Source of the DNA: Cytobacillus oceanisediminis
Lineage (GTDB): Bacteria; Bacillota; Bacilli; Bacillales; Cytobacillaceae
DNA length: 64,000 bases
Assembly (NCBI RefSeq): GCF_004366035.1
Contig: NZ_SOEE01000004.1
Span: forward strand, 320,007-384,006
Direction: 5' to 3'
Made by a program: the position numbers and the translations under genes. Below, piece after piece: positions 48,146 through 57,141 of this stretch (positions are counted from its first letter, which is position 1; each line of letters starts with the position of its first letter). A model generated the notes under the pieces. The model was not told where the DNA came from. It saw nothing but the letters and a program-made list of their open reading frames with translations, and ran no database searches.

Positions 48146-49693
48146 ATGAACGAAAAACAGCGTTTAGAAAGCCAGCAAGTGCAAACAGCTAATCCTTCGG
48201 ACAAAAAATCCGTAAAGGATTACAGCAAATACTTTGAAACTGTTTATACTGCACCTTCCTTAAAGGAAGCGAAAAAACGCGGTAAAGAAGAAGTGAAATA
48301 TCATAAAGACTTTAACATTCCAGAAGAATTTCATGGAATGGGAAATGGCCGCAAATTCTATATCCGCACTTACGGCTGCCAGATGAATGAGCATGATACC
48401 GAAGTTATGGCTGGTATTTTCCTTGGTCTTGGCTATGAGCATACAGAATCAGTGGAAGATGCAAATGTCATTTTGCTTAATACATGTGCCATCCGTGAAA
48501 ATGCCGAGAATAAAGTATTTGGAGAACTTGGCCATCTTAAACATTTAAAAAAGGAAAATCCGGATCTTCTAATTGGAGTCTGCGGATGTATGTCACAGGA
48601 AGAATCTGTTGTTAACAAGATTCTTAAAACATATAACCAGGTAGATATGATATTTGGAACACACAACATTCACCGTCTTCCTAACATTCTTCAAGAAGCA
48701 TATATGTCGAAGGAAATGGTTATCGAAGTATGGTCTAAAGAAGGTGATGTTATTGAAAACCTTCCAAAAGTGCGCCGCGGCAATATTAAAGCATGGGTTA
48801 ACATTATGTATGGCTGTGATAAGTTCTGCACCTACTGCATCGTACCTTATACACGAGGAAAAGAGCGGAGCAGACGTCCTGAGGATATCATTCAGGAAGT
48901 TCGCCAGTTAGCGGCTCAGGGCTACCAGGAAATTACCCTGCTTGGGCAAAACGTAAACGCGTATGGAAAAGATTTTGAGGATATGAAATACGGTCTTGGC
49001 GATTTAATGGATGAAATGCGCAAAATCGACATTCCGCGAGTACGCTTTACAACAAGCCATCCGCGCGACTTTGATGATCATCTGATTGAAGTGCTGGCCA
49101 AAGGCGGCAATCTGGTAGAGCATATTCACCTGCCAGTTCAATCGGGGTCAACAGATGTGCTGAAGATTATGGCCCGTAAATATACAAGGGAACAATACTT
49201 GGAATTGGTCCGTAAGATTAAAGCGGCTATTCCAGAGGCTACCTTCACAACTGATATCATCGTCGGCTATCCTAATGAGACAGAAGAGCAATTCGAAGAA
49301 ACAATATCCCTGTATCGGGAAGTAGGCTTTGAAGCTGCTTATACATTCATTTACTCACCTCGTGAAGGCACACCAGCGGCCAAAATGGTGGATAATGTGC
49401 CAATGGAAGTGAAGAAAGAACGTCTTCAGCGGCTGAATGCAATTGTTAATGAATTATCGGCAGAAGCAATGAAAAAATATAAAGGCCAGACTGTCGAAGT
49501 ACTTGTGGAAGGGGAAAGCAAGAATAATCCTGAAATTCTTGCAGGTTACACAAGAAAGAACAAGCTGGTAAACTTTAAGGGACCGAAAACAGCGATCGGC
49601 AAAATTGTGAGTGTAAAAGTAACGGATGCGAAGACATGGTCCCTAAACGGAGAAATGGTAGAAGAACTAGACGCGGTTGAGGTGAAGCAGTAA
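48146..49693 (+). CDS. miaB: tRNA-2-methylthio-N6-dimethylallyladenosine synthase
   Basis: 515 residues. The N-terminal MTTase domain has [13 protein letters not shown], the radical-SAM core has [17 protein letters not shown] with the CxxxCxxC cluster, and a TRAM domain lies at about 440-505. It methylthiolates A37 of tRNAs reading UNN codons and needs two [4Fe-4S] clusters. Two ATG codons are adjacent; I use 48146, seven bases after AAGGGG. The stop overlaps the ricA start (TAATG). Confidence 0.95.
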   Translation: MNEKQRLESQQVQTANPSDKKSVKDYSKYFETVYTAPSLKEAKKRGKEEVKYHKDFNIPEEFHGMGNGRKFYIRTYGCQMNEHDTEVMAGIFLGLGYEHTESVEDANVILLNTCAIRENAENKVFGELGHLKHLKKENPDLLIGVCGCMSQEESVVNKILKTYNQVDMIFGTHNIHRLPNILQEAYMSKEMVIEVWSKEGDVIENLPKVRRGNIKAWVNIMYGCDKFCTYCIVPYTRGKERSRRPEDIIQEVRQLAAQGYQEITLLGQNVNAYGKDFEDMKYGLGDLMDEMRKIDIPRVRFTTSHPRDFDDHLIEVLAKGGNLVEHIHLPVQSGSTDVLKIMARKYTREQYLELVRKIKAAIPEATFTTDIIVGYPNETEEQFEETISLYREVGFEAAYTFIYSPREGTPAAKMVDNVPMEVKKERLQRLNAIVNELSAEAMKKYKGQTVEVLVEGESKNNPEILAGYTRKNKLVNFKGPKTAIGKIVSVKVTDAKTWSLNGEMVEELDAVEVKQ

Positions 49694-50118
49694 TGGCTAA
49701 ATACACAAAAGATCAGATTGTAGAACGTGCAAAGGAATTGGCACGAATGATTGCAGAGACAGAAGAAGTGGATTTCTTCAAGCGTGCTGAAGCACAGATT
49801 AATGAAAATGAAAAGGTTAGTGCTACCATTACAACAATCAAAGGCTTGCAAAAGCAGGCTGTCAATCTTCAGCACTATGGTAAAGCAGAAGCATTAAAGA
49901 AAACAGAAGAAAAAATTGCTCAATTGGAACAGCAGCTGGATGAAATCCCTGTTGTCCAGGAATTCAAGCAATCCCAGGTGGATGTTAATGAATTACTGCA
50001 GATTGTGGCTAATACGATCTCCAACACTGTAACAGACGAAGTCATTACTTCTACAGGCGGAAATCTCCTGAGCGGTGAAACAGGATCAAAAATCAGCAAC
50101 AGCAGCTGTACACATTAA
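49693..50118 (+). CDS. ricA: RicA (YmcA), Y-complex subunit
   Basis: 141 residues, helical ComK/YmcA-YlbF family (VDFFKRAEAQINENEKV; LKKTEEKIAQLEQQLDEIP). With RicF (YlbF) and RicT (YaaT) it forms the FeS-containing complex that affects RNase Y-dependent mRNA processing, competence, biofilm and sporulation. The C-terminal Cys-Thr-His fits the family. Co-translated with miaB (one-base overlap). Confidence 0.94.
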   Translation: MAKYTKDQIVERAKELARMIAETEEVDFFKRAEAQINENEKVSATITTIKGLQKQAVNLQHYGKAEALKKTEEKIAQLEQQLDEIPVVQEFKQSQVDVNELLQIVANTISNTVTDEVITSTGGNLLSGETGSKISNSSCTH

Positions 50119-50131
50119 TAAACAGAGAGCC

Positions 50132-50166
50132 AAACACCCTGCACCAATTGGTGCAGGGTGTTTTTA
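50132..50166. terminator. Terminator between convergent ricA and the - strand cluster
   Basis: Perfect 14-bp stem AAACACCCTGCACC/GGTGCAGGGTGTTT, loop AATT and T run; near symmetric, so it may serve both directions. Confidence 0.88.
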
Positions 50167-50218
50167 CGTTCTATATTAAGGGAGGAATTGGTTTTGGCCA
50201 TGGGTTGTGGGGGGCCTT

Positions 50219-50569
50219 TTATTGGTTTCGTAATAGTTCTACTGCCTTTAAAAATTCTTTTCTGTACTCCTGCTGTTCGATGAGCGCTGCATTTAACGTT
50301 GACAGCAGGGATTGATTCAGCATTTTTGTCCCTGCATCATCAGATTTTTTGTCCAAAAAGTTGAGGAGAAAAGTATATACAAGAAGCAATGTCGAGTAAT
50401 TATCCACATATGTGAGATTGATTGCCCGTCCGCCCTTACCGCCGGCAGCATGGTTATTGATCGACGGTATTCCGGCATCTGCTGCCATATCAATAAACTC
50501 CTTTGGAATACCCAGCTGCTTGAGGACTTCAGGATCCAGATCCAGCTTTTGCATATTTTGACTTAGCAT
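50219..50569 (-). CDS. Uncharacterised protein, third gene of a - strand cluster next to cotE
   Basis: 116 residues, no family recognised. N-terminal MLSQNMQKLDLDPEVLKQLG, then a Gly-rich turn (NNHAAGGKGGRAIN, about 39-52) followed by two or more predicted helices with aliphatic faces (YSTLLLVYTFLLNFLDKK), ending in a charged helix. No signal peptide. A strong GGGAGGGAG is placed correctly for the ATG at 50569; the longer in-frame start at 50611 has none. The same orientation and 65-base gap suggest co-transcription with the two genes upstream. Confidence 0.75.
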   Translation of the reverse strand: MLSQNMQKLDLDPEVLKQLGIPKEFIDMAADAGIPSINNHAAGGKGGRAINLTYVDNYSTLLLVYTFLLNFLDKKSDDAGTKMLNQSLLSTLNAALIEQQEYRKEFLKAVELLRNQ

Positions 50570-50634
50570 GGTACTCCCTCCCTTCTTTTTGGACATTTTT
50601 AGACTCTGCATAGAAAGAATTGCTTTATCTTTAA

Positions 50635-50931
50635 TTACGCTTTGTTGCTTTGCTGCTGAGTTGTAGTGTTCACAGAAATGGCTGTGGAGTCTCCTCCATT
50701 TGCAATATTGTATTGAGCTGAAAGAATTGGAATGTTGATCAGTGCAGCATTAACAGCAAATCCTCCACCAGAAATCGGCAATTGGCCGTTTAGGTTTGTT
50801 TGAGGAAGGTTTGCTTGTGCAGCGAAAGTAAAAGCTTCCGCTTCATTGCCGCTGTCTGCTCCATTTACTGCTCCGCCGCTCGGCAATACGCCATTGTCTT
50901 TTTCGTAATCATCATAGCATCTTGATAGCAT
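50635..50931 (-). CDS. Uncharacterised Asn/Ala/Gly-rich protein, middle gene of the cluster
   Basis: 98 residues, no family recognised. Acidic N-terminus with one Cys (SRCYDDYEKDNG), then a region rich in Asn, Ala, Gly, Thr and Gln without Trp and almost no Lys or Arg; the last third reads like alternating beta strands (NAALINIPILSAQYNIANGG). No signal peptide or membrane helix. A perfect GGAGGTG lies seven bases before the start, and a six-bp hairpin CTTCAA/TTGAAG overlaps its upstream edge. The composition is like structural or coat proteins; inference only. Confidence 0.72.
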   Translation of the reverse strand: MLSRCYDDYEKDNGVLPSGGAVNGADSGNEAEAFTFAAQANLPQTNLNGQLPISGGGFAVNAALINIPILSAQYNIANGGDSTAISVNTTTQQQSNKA

Positions 50932-50975
50932 ATTTTTTCACCTCCTTCAATTGATTGAAGTGGCTGTTTTCTAGA

Positions 50976-51350
50976 TTATGAGTCTTTCTTCATCTTGTCT
51001 GAAAGATCCAGATCCAGAAGTTTCTTACCGTTTACAGATAGTTTCACCTGTTTATAATCCTCGGATGTTTCCACAACAGGCAGCAGATTTTTTAATGCAG
51101 GAATCATATTCCCGATCCCGGAGGAATTTTTTGTGAAGAGCCCTTCTAAGTTTTTCAACGGCTTAAGAGATTCCATAAGATTTCCTTTTAACTCTTCAGA
51201 CTGAATTTTTTCTAATCCTTTTGTATAGTATCCGCCCAACGTTTCAGTAAACTTGGCCACCATTTCTTCTGCATATTGTTTTGCTTCTTCCCCTGTCAGC
51301 TCTTTGCCATTGATTGAAACTTTATAGTTGGAGTTCTCCTTGTCTGCCAT
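50976..51350 (-). CDS. Uncharacterised lysine-rich protein, first gene of the cluster
   Basis: 124 residues, no family recognised. It has beta-like ends: YKVSINGKELTGEEAKQYA at the N-terminus and KQVKLSVNGKKLLDLDLSDK at the C-terminus share the pattern V-S-x-N-G-K-x-L, so the protein may be an internal duplicate flanking a helical middle. No signal peptide. GGAGGTGAACAGGA is a strong SD. The divergent cotE promoter region lies upstream, with a possible TATAAT on this strand near 51382-51387. Confidence 0.75.
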   Translation of the reverse strand: MADKENSNYKVSINGKELTGEEAKQYAEEMVAKFTETLGGYYTKGLEKIQSEELKGNLMESLKPLKNLEGLFTKNSSGIGNMIPALKNLLPVVETSEDYKQVKLSVNGKKLLDLDLSDKMKKDS

Positions 51351-51535
51351 TCCTGTTCACCTCCTTATCGATAGTTTATTATATTGATCCTAGAGCCAAG
51401 CTGTCTCCGCAAATGCAGTAGGACAAACGTGCATTTTTCAATTACATACCTATTAGTGAGTTTTAAGTCCTTACCATAGGCAGTCATTTTCCTCATTTAT
51501 ATAGAGAATTCTCCTGCCTGATTTGTTCTGACCGG

Positions 51536-51563
51536 AACATTCGCCCGCTTCCGGCATACTATA
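51536..51563 (+). promoter_or_regulatory. Sigma-K (or sigma-E) type promoter of cotE
   Basis: AACA (51536-51539), 15 bases and CATACTATA (51555-51563) match the sigma-K pattern mACm / CATAnnnTA completely. The overlapping GAACATT ... CATACTAT is also tolerable for sigma-E. B. subtilis cotE uses sigma-E and sigma-K promoters. This is the main signal in the 316-base divergent gap; the rest holds the - strand promoter candidate. Confidence 0.6.
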
Positions 51564-51666
51564 AATCATGCCAATACTTTTGCCTAACATTCATAAAAAT
51601 TATCGCACACTAGTCTAATATCCCGCATAGGATGAATTGAAAATGAATGAGGAGGGTTCGCTCGCA

Positions 51667-52212
51667 ATGGGAGATTACAGAGAGATTATAACGAAAGCGG
51701 TCGTTGCGAAAGGACGTAAATTCACACAGTCCAATCATACGATCTGCCCGTCACACCATCCGTCAAGCATACTTGGCTGCTGGATCATAAACCATACGTA
51801 CGAGGCGAAAAAAGCTGGAAGAACAGTGGAAATCTGCGGCCATTATGACATTAACGTTTGGTACTCTTTCAACAATAATACAAAAACCGAAGTTGTTACC
51901 GAACGGGTTGAGTATAAAGATGTCATTAAATTAAAGTACCGTGATCCGGACTGTTTGGATGATCATGATGTCATCGCCCGTGTTCTGCAGCAGCCAAGCT
52001 GCTGTGAAGCAGTCATTTCTCCAAATGGCAACAAAATCATCGTCACTGTGGAAAGAGAGTTCATGGTCGAGGTAATCGGCGAAACAAAGGTTTGTGTAGC
52101 TGTTCACCCAGACAAGTGCGAGTGCGATGATGACGCTTGGGGACTTGATGTGGAAGATGAAGAATTCGAGGATTTAAATCCGGATTTCTTGGTGGGAACT
52201 GAAGAAGAGTAA
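51667..52212 (+). CDS. cotE: CotE, outer spore coat morphogenetic protein
   Basis: 181 residues, same length as B. subtilis CotE. It has the family N-terminus [19 protein letters not shown], the central [19 protein letters not shown] and an acidic tail ([18 protein letters not shown]). In the mother cell it directs assembly of the outer coat. The tail has CEC not seen in the B. subtilis protein that I recall. GAGGAGGG precedes the ATG at 51667; the in-frame extension to 51637 is not needed. Confidence 0.95.
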   Translation: MGDYREIITKAVVAKGRKFTQSNHTICPSHHPSSILGCWIINHTYEAKKAGRTVEICGHYDINVWYSFNNNTKTEVVTERVEYKDVIKLKYRDPDCLDDHDVIARVLQQPSCCEAVISPNGNKIIVTVEREFMVEVIGETKVCVAVHPDKCECDDDAWGLDVEDEEFEDLNPDFLVGTEEE

Positions 52213-52216
52213 TGAC

Positions 52217-52252
52217 AAACTAGGAGGTTTTGCTTCCTAGTTTTTCTTTTTA
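52217..52252 (+). terminator. cotE terminator
   Basis: Stem AAACTAGGA/TCCTAGTTT followed by T-rich sequence. Confidence 0.82.
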
Positions 52253-52375
52253 TATTTTAATAATGTCAGCTAAATTCAAGCGAATTAACGACAGCACCTT
52301 CCGCCTTTAGTCTGAATGCATCTGAAGAGTCTTACCTTAGAATGGAGGTATAGGATGTAAGGGGGAGAGGCGAGG

Positions 52376-53425
52376 ATGAAAATATTTCAATTGAATTTGA
52401 AGTGCCATGATTTAGACAGGATGAAAGAATTTTATACAATTGTGCTGGAGATGGAGCTGCTGACGGAGACTCAGAGTTATTTTACGATTATGGCCGGCTC
52501 AACAAAGATTCTTTTTGAGAAAGATGCAGCAATCCCCTTTTATCATGTATGTTTCAGGACCAATGCTGAATACTTTGAACATATGTATCAGAAATTAGGT
52601 GCTGAAAGTGTGCTGCTGCCAAATGAGAGCGGCGAGTACAGTATGTATTGGAAAGGAAAGCAGGCATATTTTATCGATCCGGACGGAAATATTATAGAGA
52701 TGCTGGAGCGGCCTTTGAATGGTGGAAAAAAGGAGGGTCTCCGCTGGCATGATGTCGGGGAAGTTGGCTTGCCAGTCAATGATGTAGCTGCAATGGAGCG
52801 GGAATTAGATCAGTATCTGCACAGTGAACAGATGGATTCCAGCGAGACGTTTGCTTTTTACGGAGACAGGAAAGGGGTTTTTGTGCTTGTGAAGGAAGGG
52901 AGGAACTGGTATCCAACAGAAAAGGCTGCCGTTATTTCCCCAATTAAGATATTTGCTTCGGGACCAGGGGATGCCATGTTTCAGCATCAGGAATATCCTT
53001 ATGAAGTGATTGTGAGGAAGGAATGGGAAGGGACCATCCCGGCTGTGCAATTTCGCATTGCACGTCCGACAAACCAGCTTGATAAACTCATTTCCTTTTA
53101 TGAAAAAGGACTGGGTCTGAAGAGAGTCGGCGAGTTTTGGAATCATGAAGGCTATGATGGTATTATGATTGGTCTGCCTGATAGCCAATACCATCTTGAA
53201 TTTACTCAATCTAAGGAAAAAATGGAGCTTCCGCTGCCGACAAAGGAGCATCTATTAGTCTTTTATGTGGGAGACCGCCTGGAGCGGGATACCATTGCCG
53301 AAAGGCTTGCTTCTTTTGGTTATTTGGAAACAGAACCGGAAAATCCATATTGGGGCAGAGGCGGAGTGACAATTGAAGATCCCGACGGATGGCCGATTGT
53401 ATTAATGAATACGCCAGGAATATAA
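52376..53425 (+). CDS. Multi-module VOC (glyoxalase-fold) protein with a YycE-like C-terminal domain
   Basis: 349 residues. Residues 1-112 form one VOC domain (FQLNLKCHDLDRMKEFYTIVLEMELL ... IDPDGNIIEM is its span). Residues about 125-200 look like a further half module (VGLPVNDVAAMERELDQYL). Residues 220-349 match the YycE type (RIARPTNQLDKLISFYEKGLGL; IEDPDGWPIVLMNTPG). Such folds act as metal-dependent lyases, dioxygenases or antibiotic-binding proteins; the substrate is unknown. The SD is AGAGGCGAGG. Its neighbours offer no pathway. Confidence 0.8.
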   Translation: MKIFQLNLKCHDLDRMKEFYTIVLEMELLTETQSYFTIMAGSTKILFEKDAAIPFYHVCFRTNAEYFEHMYQKLGAESVLLPNESGEYSMYWKGKQAYFIDPDGNIIEMLERPLNGGKKEGLRWHDVGEVGLPVNDVAAMERELDQYLHSEQMDSSETFAFYGDRKGVFVLVKEGRNWYPTEKAAVISPIKIFASGPGDAMFQHQEYPYEVIVRKEWEGTIPAVQFRIARPTNQLDKLISFYEKGLGLKRVGEFWNHEGYDGIMIGLPDSQYHLEFTQSKEKMELPLPTKEHLLVFYVGDRLERDTIAERLASFGYLETEPENPYWGRGGVTIEDPDGWPIVLMNTPGI

Positions 53426-53542
53426 AGCTTCCGGTATGCCTGGAGCTTTTCCAGTGTTAATTTTCAAATGAATAAGCCGTCGTTTTCCTAAATATGTTAA
53501 AATAGCAAAGTAGTAAAATGAATGCAGAAAGGTTGAGGGTTT

Positions 53543-54160
53543 ATGTTTAAAAAGGTTGCCTCTGATGTGCTGGGATTAAGCGATGTGGGAAGCGTCATCC
53601 AGCCGGCAGACTATGACAAAGTTGATGCTGACGATTATGTCCTGCACGAAGATAACGAGAAAATTTACTTCCTGATCAAGTCCAAATCGGATGAATACTG
53701 CTTTACGAATAAGGCACTTATTCATCTGGATGGTACTAGTGCTGTCAGCAAAAAACGAACTCTAAAGCGCTACAGCTACCGCGAATACAGTATTTCAAAT
53801 GTGATGCTGGAAACAGCTGGTACAGTCGATTTGGATGTGGAAATCAAATTCGTGATCGGTTCTCAGGCATTTTCTATTGACGTACATAAAAAGCATATCG
53901 AAGAATTGAAAGATTTATATAAAGCTCTGATCCGCATTTCCGAAATCTGCCGCGAAAATGAAGTGTCCATGGAGTATGCTGAAAAAAGCCTGAATTTGGC
54001 ATCAAGCACTCTTGGACGTTCAGTGTCCAGTCAGGACGCCAATGTGGTGGACAATTTCCGTGTACTAAATGAAACAGCCTTCAACTGGCTTATGAACAGC
54101 CGCAAGAAATATAATGTGAAAGACTTCGGATATGTGTTCGAAAAATACATCAATAACTAA
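53543..54160 (+). CDS. YvbH-like bacterial PH-domain protein
   Basis: 205 residues. The N-terminal bacterial PH-like domain (DADDYVLHEDNEKIYFLIKSK; LIHLDGTSAVSKKRTLKRY) is followed by a helical extension ending FGYVFEKYINN, as I remember for B. subtilis YvbH. Soluble, without signal peptide. Its function is unknown; bacterial PH domains often bind protein partners. AGAAAGGTTGAGG precedes the ATG. In B. subtilis yvbH lies elsewhere, so this is a local gene-order difference. Confidence 0.8.
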   Translation: MFKKVASDVLGLSDVGSVIQPADYDKVDADDYVLHEDNEKIYFLIKSKSDEYCFTNKALIHLDGTSAVSKKRTLKRYSYREYSISNVMLETAGTVDLDVEIKFVIGSQAFSIDVHKKHIEELKDLYKALIRISEICRENEVSMEYAEKSLNLASSTLGRSVSSQDANVVDNFRVLNETAFNWLMNSRKKYNVKDFGYVFEKYINN

Positions 54161-54166
54161 AATCCT

Positions 54167-54198
54167 GGCAGCTCTCCATTGGGGGCTGCTGTTTTATT
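54167..54198 (+). terminator. Weak terminator after the YvbH-like gene
   Basis: CAGCTC/GGGCTG-type stem with G-U pairs, then TTTTATTT. Confidence 0.5.
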
Positions 54199-54255
54199 TG
54201 AGGCCAGCTGTTTTGCTGCTCACTAAAAACGCAAATATAGTTTAACCAATGCGAT

Positions 54256-54365
54256 GATTGAAGCGGAGGATATTTGACTCCAGCGGGAGGAGAGGAAAGT
54301 GAGATACCCCTGCAGGCTCTCATTCCTCAACGCGGAAAGCAAGTGTCCCGTGCTGAAATCAATGG
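54256..54365. repeat. Bacillaceae interspersed repeat (degenerate copy)
   Basis: In order: GATTGAAGCGGAGG, GACTCCAGCGGGAG, GTGAGATACCCCTGCAGG, CGCGGAAAGCAAGTGTCC and GAAATCAATGG. This order is the signature of a widespread Bacillaceae intergenic repeat, here with the usual central GAGGAGGCTC block lost or altered. It fills most of the 362-base gap before mutS. Confidence 0.65.
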
Positions 54366-54439
54366 CTCAATATATAAGCCTATCAATATAAGAGAAATGT
54401 CAAGGCAAATATTGCACCTCTGAGTCAGCCGATAATCTA

Positions 54440-54480
54440 TGATATAATGAAAAAGACGTTTTTAGAGGAAATCTCTAAAA
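54440..54480 (+). promoter_or_regulatory. mutS promoter (extended -10) with downstream palindrome
   Basis: TGATATAAT (54440-54448) is a perfect extended -10. A 21-base palindrome TTTTAGAG-GAAAT-CTCTAAAA (54460-54480) begins near the expected transcript start. It could be an operator or a 5' hairpin; there is no T run. Confidence 0.55.
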
Positions 54481-54522
54481 CAGGATTTTAAAATAATAGA
54501 TTATGGATCGTTGGAGGAAGTT

Positions 54523-57123
54523 ATGGCAGCAGCATACACGCCTATGATACAGCAATATTTAAGGGTAAAGGCAGAATATCAGGATGCCTTTTTATTTTTT
54601 CGCCTTGGCGACTTTTACGAAATGTTTTTCGAGGATGCACTTAAAGCGTCACAGGAGCTTGAAATCACATTAACCAGCCGCGAGGGAGGCACGGAAGAAC
54701 GGATTCCCATGTGCGGGGTGCCGTATCATTCAGCACCGGTTTATATTGAACAATTGATTGAAAAAGGATACAAAGTCGCGATCTGCGAGCAAACAGAAGA
54801 TCCGAAACAGGCAAAAGGAGTTGTGAAGCGGGAAGTCGTACAGCTTATCACACCTGGAACAATGATGGAAGGCAAAGGCCTTCAGGAAAAAGAAAACAAC
54901 TATATTGCATCAATTTCGGTCTTTGAGGATGAAACTTTTGGATTTGCCACCAATGATTTATCAACAGGTGAGACAAAGGTAACGATGTTAAGCAGCGGGT
55001 TTGATGAGGTTTTGAACGAGCTGTCCATGTCAGGAGCAAAGGAAGTAGTCATTTCTTCAGACTTTGATGGAGAGTGGCAGAGGAGAATGAAAGAACGCTC
55101 CGTCATGGCGATTTCATTCGAGGATGATTGCGGAGTCCGGGACACTTTCGAGGAACTTCTGGATGATTTAAATCAGGACAAGCTTAGGGAAACTTCTTCC
55201 AGACTGATTAATTACTTGTACCGTACGCAGAAGAGGAGCCTGGATCACCTTCAAAAAGTGGCTACTTATCAGATCAATCAATACATGAAAATCGATTTTT
55301 TTTCAAAAAAGAATCTTGAGCTGACAGAAACCATCCGCAGCAAAGGCAAGAAGGGCTCACTGTTATGGCTCCTGGATGAAACGAAGACTGCAATGGGGGG
55401 CAGGCTTTTAAAGCAATGGATCGACAGGCCGCTCATTGATGAACAGGAAATCAAACGCCGCCATTCGCTGGTTGAAACGCTTATTCACTCTTTCTTTGAA
55501 CGGGAAGAAATCCGGGAAAAACTGAAGGAAGTCTATGACCTGGAACGCCTTGCAGGAAGAGTGGCATTTGGAAATGTAAATGCCCGCGACCTTGTGCAGC
55601 TTAAGAAATCTCTTCAGCAGATACCTGTTTTAAAAGAAATGGTCTCAAATCTGCCCAATGAGGAAGCAGTGAGGCTTGCTGAGCGCCTGGATGCATGTGA
55701 AGAAGTCACGGATACTTTGGAAAGCGCGATAATGGAAAATCCGCCGCTGTCTTTGAAGGATGGAAACATCATTCAGGACGGCTATCATGAAGAGCTGGAT
55801 AAGTACCGTGATGCAAGCCGCAACGGGAAAACCTGGATTGCCCAGCTTGAGAAGCAGGAACGTGAAAAAACAGGCATTAAATCATTAAAAATCGGTTTTA
55901 ACCGTGTGTTTGGCTATTATATTGAAGTTACTCGCGCTAACCTGCATCTTCTGAAAGAAGGGCAATATGAGCGCAAACAGACCCTGACCAATGCTGAACG
56001 ATTTATTACGCCTGAATTAAAGGAAAAAGAATCACTCATACTGGAAGCACAGGAAAAGTGTGTGGAGCTCGAGTATGAATTATTTACGAATGTCCGCGAA
56101 CATGTAAAAGAATTTATTCCGAGATTGCAAAAACTGGCGAAAACGGTAAGTGAGCTGGATGTACTTCAGTGCTTCTCCGCTGTCAGCGAGCAAAGACATT
56201 ATACAAAGCCAAATTTTTCAAATGATAGACGGGTTTATATCAAAGACGGCCGCCATCCTGTCGTTGAAAAAGTCCTGAACGCACAGGAATATGTGCCGAA
56301 TGACTGTTATATGGATGCGGACCGGGAAATGCTGCTGATTACAGGGCCGAATATGTCCGGTAAAAGTACGTATATGCGGCAAATCGCCCTGACCGCGATT
56401 TTAGCGCAAATCGGCTGCTATGTGCCTGCTTCTGAAGCCGTGCTGCCAATTTTCGACCAGGTATTTACGAGAATCGGAGCCGCCGATGACCTTATTTCCG
56501 GCCAGAGTACGTTCATGGTCGAGATGCTTGAAGCGAGAAATGCGATTGTGAATGCCACTCAAAACAGTTTGATACTGTTCGATGAAATCGGGCGCGGAAC
56601 ATCCACCTATGATGGGATGGCATTGGCGCAGGCAATCATTGAATATATTCACAACCGGATTGGTGCGAAGACTTTATTTTCCACGCATTATCATGAACTG
56701 ACGGTGCTTGAAGAAGAACTGCAGAAGGTGAAAAACATCCATGTCAGCGCAGTCGAGCAAAATGGACGGGTTGTGTTCCTTCATAAAATTAAGGAAGGAG
56801 CGGCAGATAAGAGTTACGGAATCCATGTTGCCCAGCTTGCAGAGCTCCCGAATGAACTGATTGTAAGGGCAAATGAAATTTTAACAGGGCTGGAATCGAA
56901 CGATCCCGGTCCTGTAAAAAAAGAGATTCCTGCAGCAGAAAAAATGGCAGATCCTGCTGCCCAATTATCTTTCTTTGAGGAGCCTGAAGATGTAAAGAAA
57001 CCTTCAATAAGCTCTAAGGAAAAAAAGGCTATTGATAAAGTCAAAGCGCTCGATATCCTTGATATGACACCAATGCAGGCGTTAAATACATTATATGAAC
57101 TGCACAGGAAATTGAAGAATTAA
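54523..57123 (+). CDS. mutS: DNA mismatch repair protein MutS
   Basis: 866 residues. The N-terminal mismatch-binding domain has the Phe-x-Glu motif ([15 protein letters not shown] near 25-40). Connector and lever/clamp regions follow, then the ATPase with Walker [10 protein letters not shown] at 608-616 and [15 protein letters not shown]. It detects mismatches after replication and recruits MutL. TTGGAGGAAG precedes the ATG at 54523; an upstream in-frame ATG at 54511 lies within the SD. mutL follows after 18 bases. Confidence 0.97.
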   Translation: MAAAYTPMIQQYLRVKAEYQDAFLFFRLGDFYEMFFEDALKASQELEITLTSREGGTEERIPMCGVPYHSAPVYIEQLIEKGYKVAICEQTEDPKQAKGVVKREVVQLITPGTMMEGKGLQEKENNYIASISVFEDETFGFATNDLSTGETKVTMLSSGFDEVLNELSMSGAKEVVISSDFDGEWQRRMKERSVMAISFEDDCGVRDTFEELLDDLNQDKLRETSSRLINYLYRTQKRSLDHLQKVATYQINQYMKIDFFSKKNLELTETIRSKGKKGSLLWLLDETKTAMGGRLLKQWIDRPLIDEQEIKRRHSLVETLIHSFFEREEIREKLKEVYDLERLAGRVAFGNVNARDLVQLKKSLQQIPVLKEMVSNLPNEEAVRLAERLDACEEVTDTLESAIMENPPLSLKDGNIIQDGYHEELDKYRDASRNGKTWIAQLEKQEREKTGIKSLKIGFNRVFGYYIEVTRANLHLLKEGQYERKQTLTNAERFITPELKEKESLILEAQEKCVELEYELFTNVREHVKEFIPRLQKLAKTVSELDVLQCFSAVSEQRHYTKPNFSNDRRVYIKDGRHPVVEKVLNAQEYVPNDCYMDADREMLLITGPNMSGKSTYMRQIALTAILAQIGCYVPASEAVLPIFDQVFTRIGAADDLISGQSTFMVEMLEARNAIVNATQNSLILFDEIGRGTSTYDGMALAQAIIEYIHNRIGAKTLFSTHYHELTVLEEELQKVKNIHVSAVEQNGRVVFLHKIKEGAADKSYGIHVAQLAELPNELIVRANEILTGLESNDPGPVKKEIPAAEKMADPAAQLSFFEEPEDVKKPSISSKEKKAIDKVKALDILDMTPMQALNTLYELHRKLKN

Positions 57124-57141
57124 AAAACAGGGGGTGACGAG

